Positions 63,680 through 64,000 of a DNA stretch of 64,000 nucleotides are shown here, piece after piece. A program made the translations under genes and the position numbers. Positions within the stretch are counted from its first letter, which is position 1, and each line of letters begins with the position of its first letter. The stretch lies in assembly GCA_017590115.1 (NCBI GenBank), contig JAGGNK010007471.1, positions 35,571 to 99,570 on the forward strand. Reading direction: 5' to 3'. The notes below the pieces were generated by a model, which was not told where the DNA came from, did not search any database, and saw nothing but the letters and a program-made list of their open reading frames with translations. This DNA is from Montifringilla adamsi (Eukaryota > Chordata > Aves > Passeriformes > Passeridae).

Positions 63680-64000
63680 TGCCAGGACCTGTCCCTCTCC
63701 ATAATGGCATTGCCAGGACATGTCCCTGTCCATAATGACACTGCCAGGACCCATCCCAATCCATAATGGCACTACCAGGACCCATCTCCTTTCCATAATG
63801 GCACTGCCAGGACCTGTCCCTCTCCATAATGGCACTGCCAGGACATGTCCCTGTCCATAATGACACTGCCAGGACCCATCCCAATCCATAATGGCACTAC
63901 CAGGACCCATCCCACTTCATGATGGTCCTGCCAGGACCTGTCCCAGTCCATAATGGCGCTGCCAGGACCTGTCCCTGTCCATTATTGTGCGGCCAGGACC
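63680..64000. repeat. Minisatellite, about 31-bp unit, running off the window
   Basis: About ten copies of 'ataatggcactgccaggacctgtccctctcc', in the intron after the donor at 63506, continuing to the window edge. Confidence 0.94.

Overview
The window looks like a piece of a GC-rich avian microchromosome, most likely from a songbird. It has many short exons with GT-AG (a few GC-AG) introns, very GC-rich and minisatellite-rich introns, several CR1 retrotransposon 3' ends, and one insertion whose tRNA-Ile-like head and CR1-like tail resemble the passerine TguSINE1 family. Nothing is prokaryotic. All recognisable coding sequence is on the + strand. Gene names come from recalled family similarity, not from a search.

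Layout. 1-5.0 kb: a long TG-rich array, a CpG-rich block and a roughly 20-bp minisatellite, with no recognised gene. 5.3-39.1 kb: a complete plectin gene (PLEC). It has an isoform-1a-like first exon, alternative microexons 2a and 3a, a two-CH-domain actin-binding domain, a plakin domain with an SH3, a 3,381-nt rod exon, and a 6,330-nt last exon carrying six plakin-repeat domains, the intermediate-filament-binding linker and the GSR tail. Joined without 2a and 3a, the exons give 13,746 nt in one open frame (4,581 aa). A polyadenylation signal follows at 39,225. 39.2-45.4 kb: mostly non-coding, with one spectraplakin-like candidate exon at 40,249. 45.4-45.9 kb: two frame-compatible candidate exons. 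48.1-64 kb: a CpG-island promoter and the first 24 coding exons of a MACF1/dystonin-like spectrin-repeat gene, running off the right edge.

How the parts relate. Plectin links actin to intermediate filaments. The downstream gene encodes the kind of rod that, in spectraplakins, sits between the N-terminal ABD/plakin part and the C-terminal EF-hand/GAS2 microtubule-binding part. Here the rod gene starts with its own myristoylation-type N-terminus and shows no ABD or plakin domain of its own. The nearest upstream ABD-plakin module on the same strand is plectin. The best reading is that this locus keeps the two halves of an ancestral spectraplakin side by side, with a possible but unproven splice connection.

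Other notable structure: nearly every larger intron carries a minisatellite that begins within tens of bases of its 5' splice site; two introns contain tandemly duplicated, broken exon copies; three introns use GC donors; and plectin has an unusual C-terminal tail.
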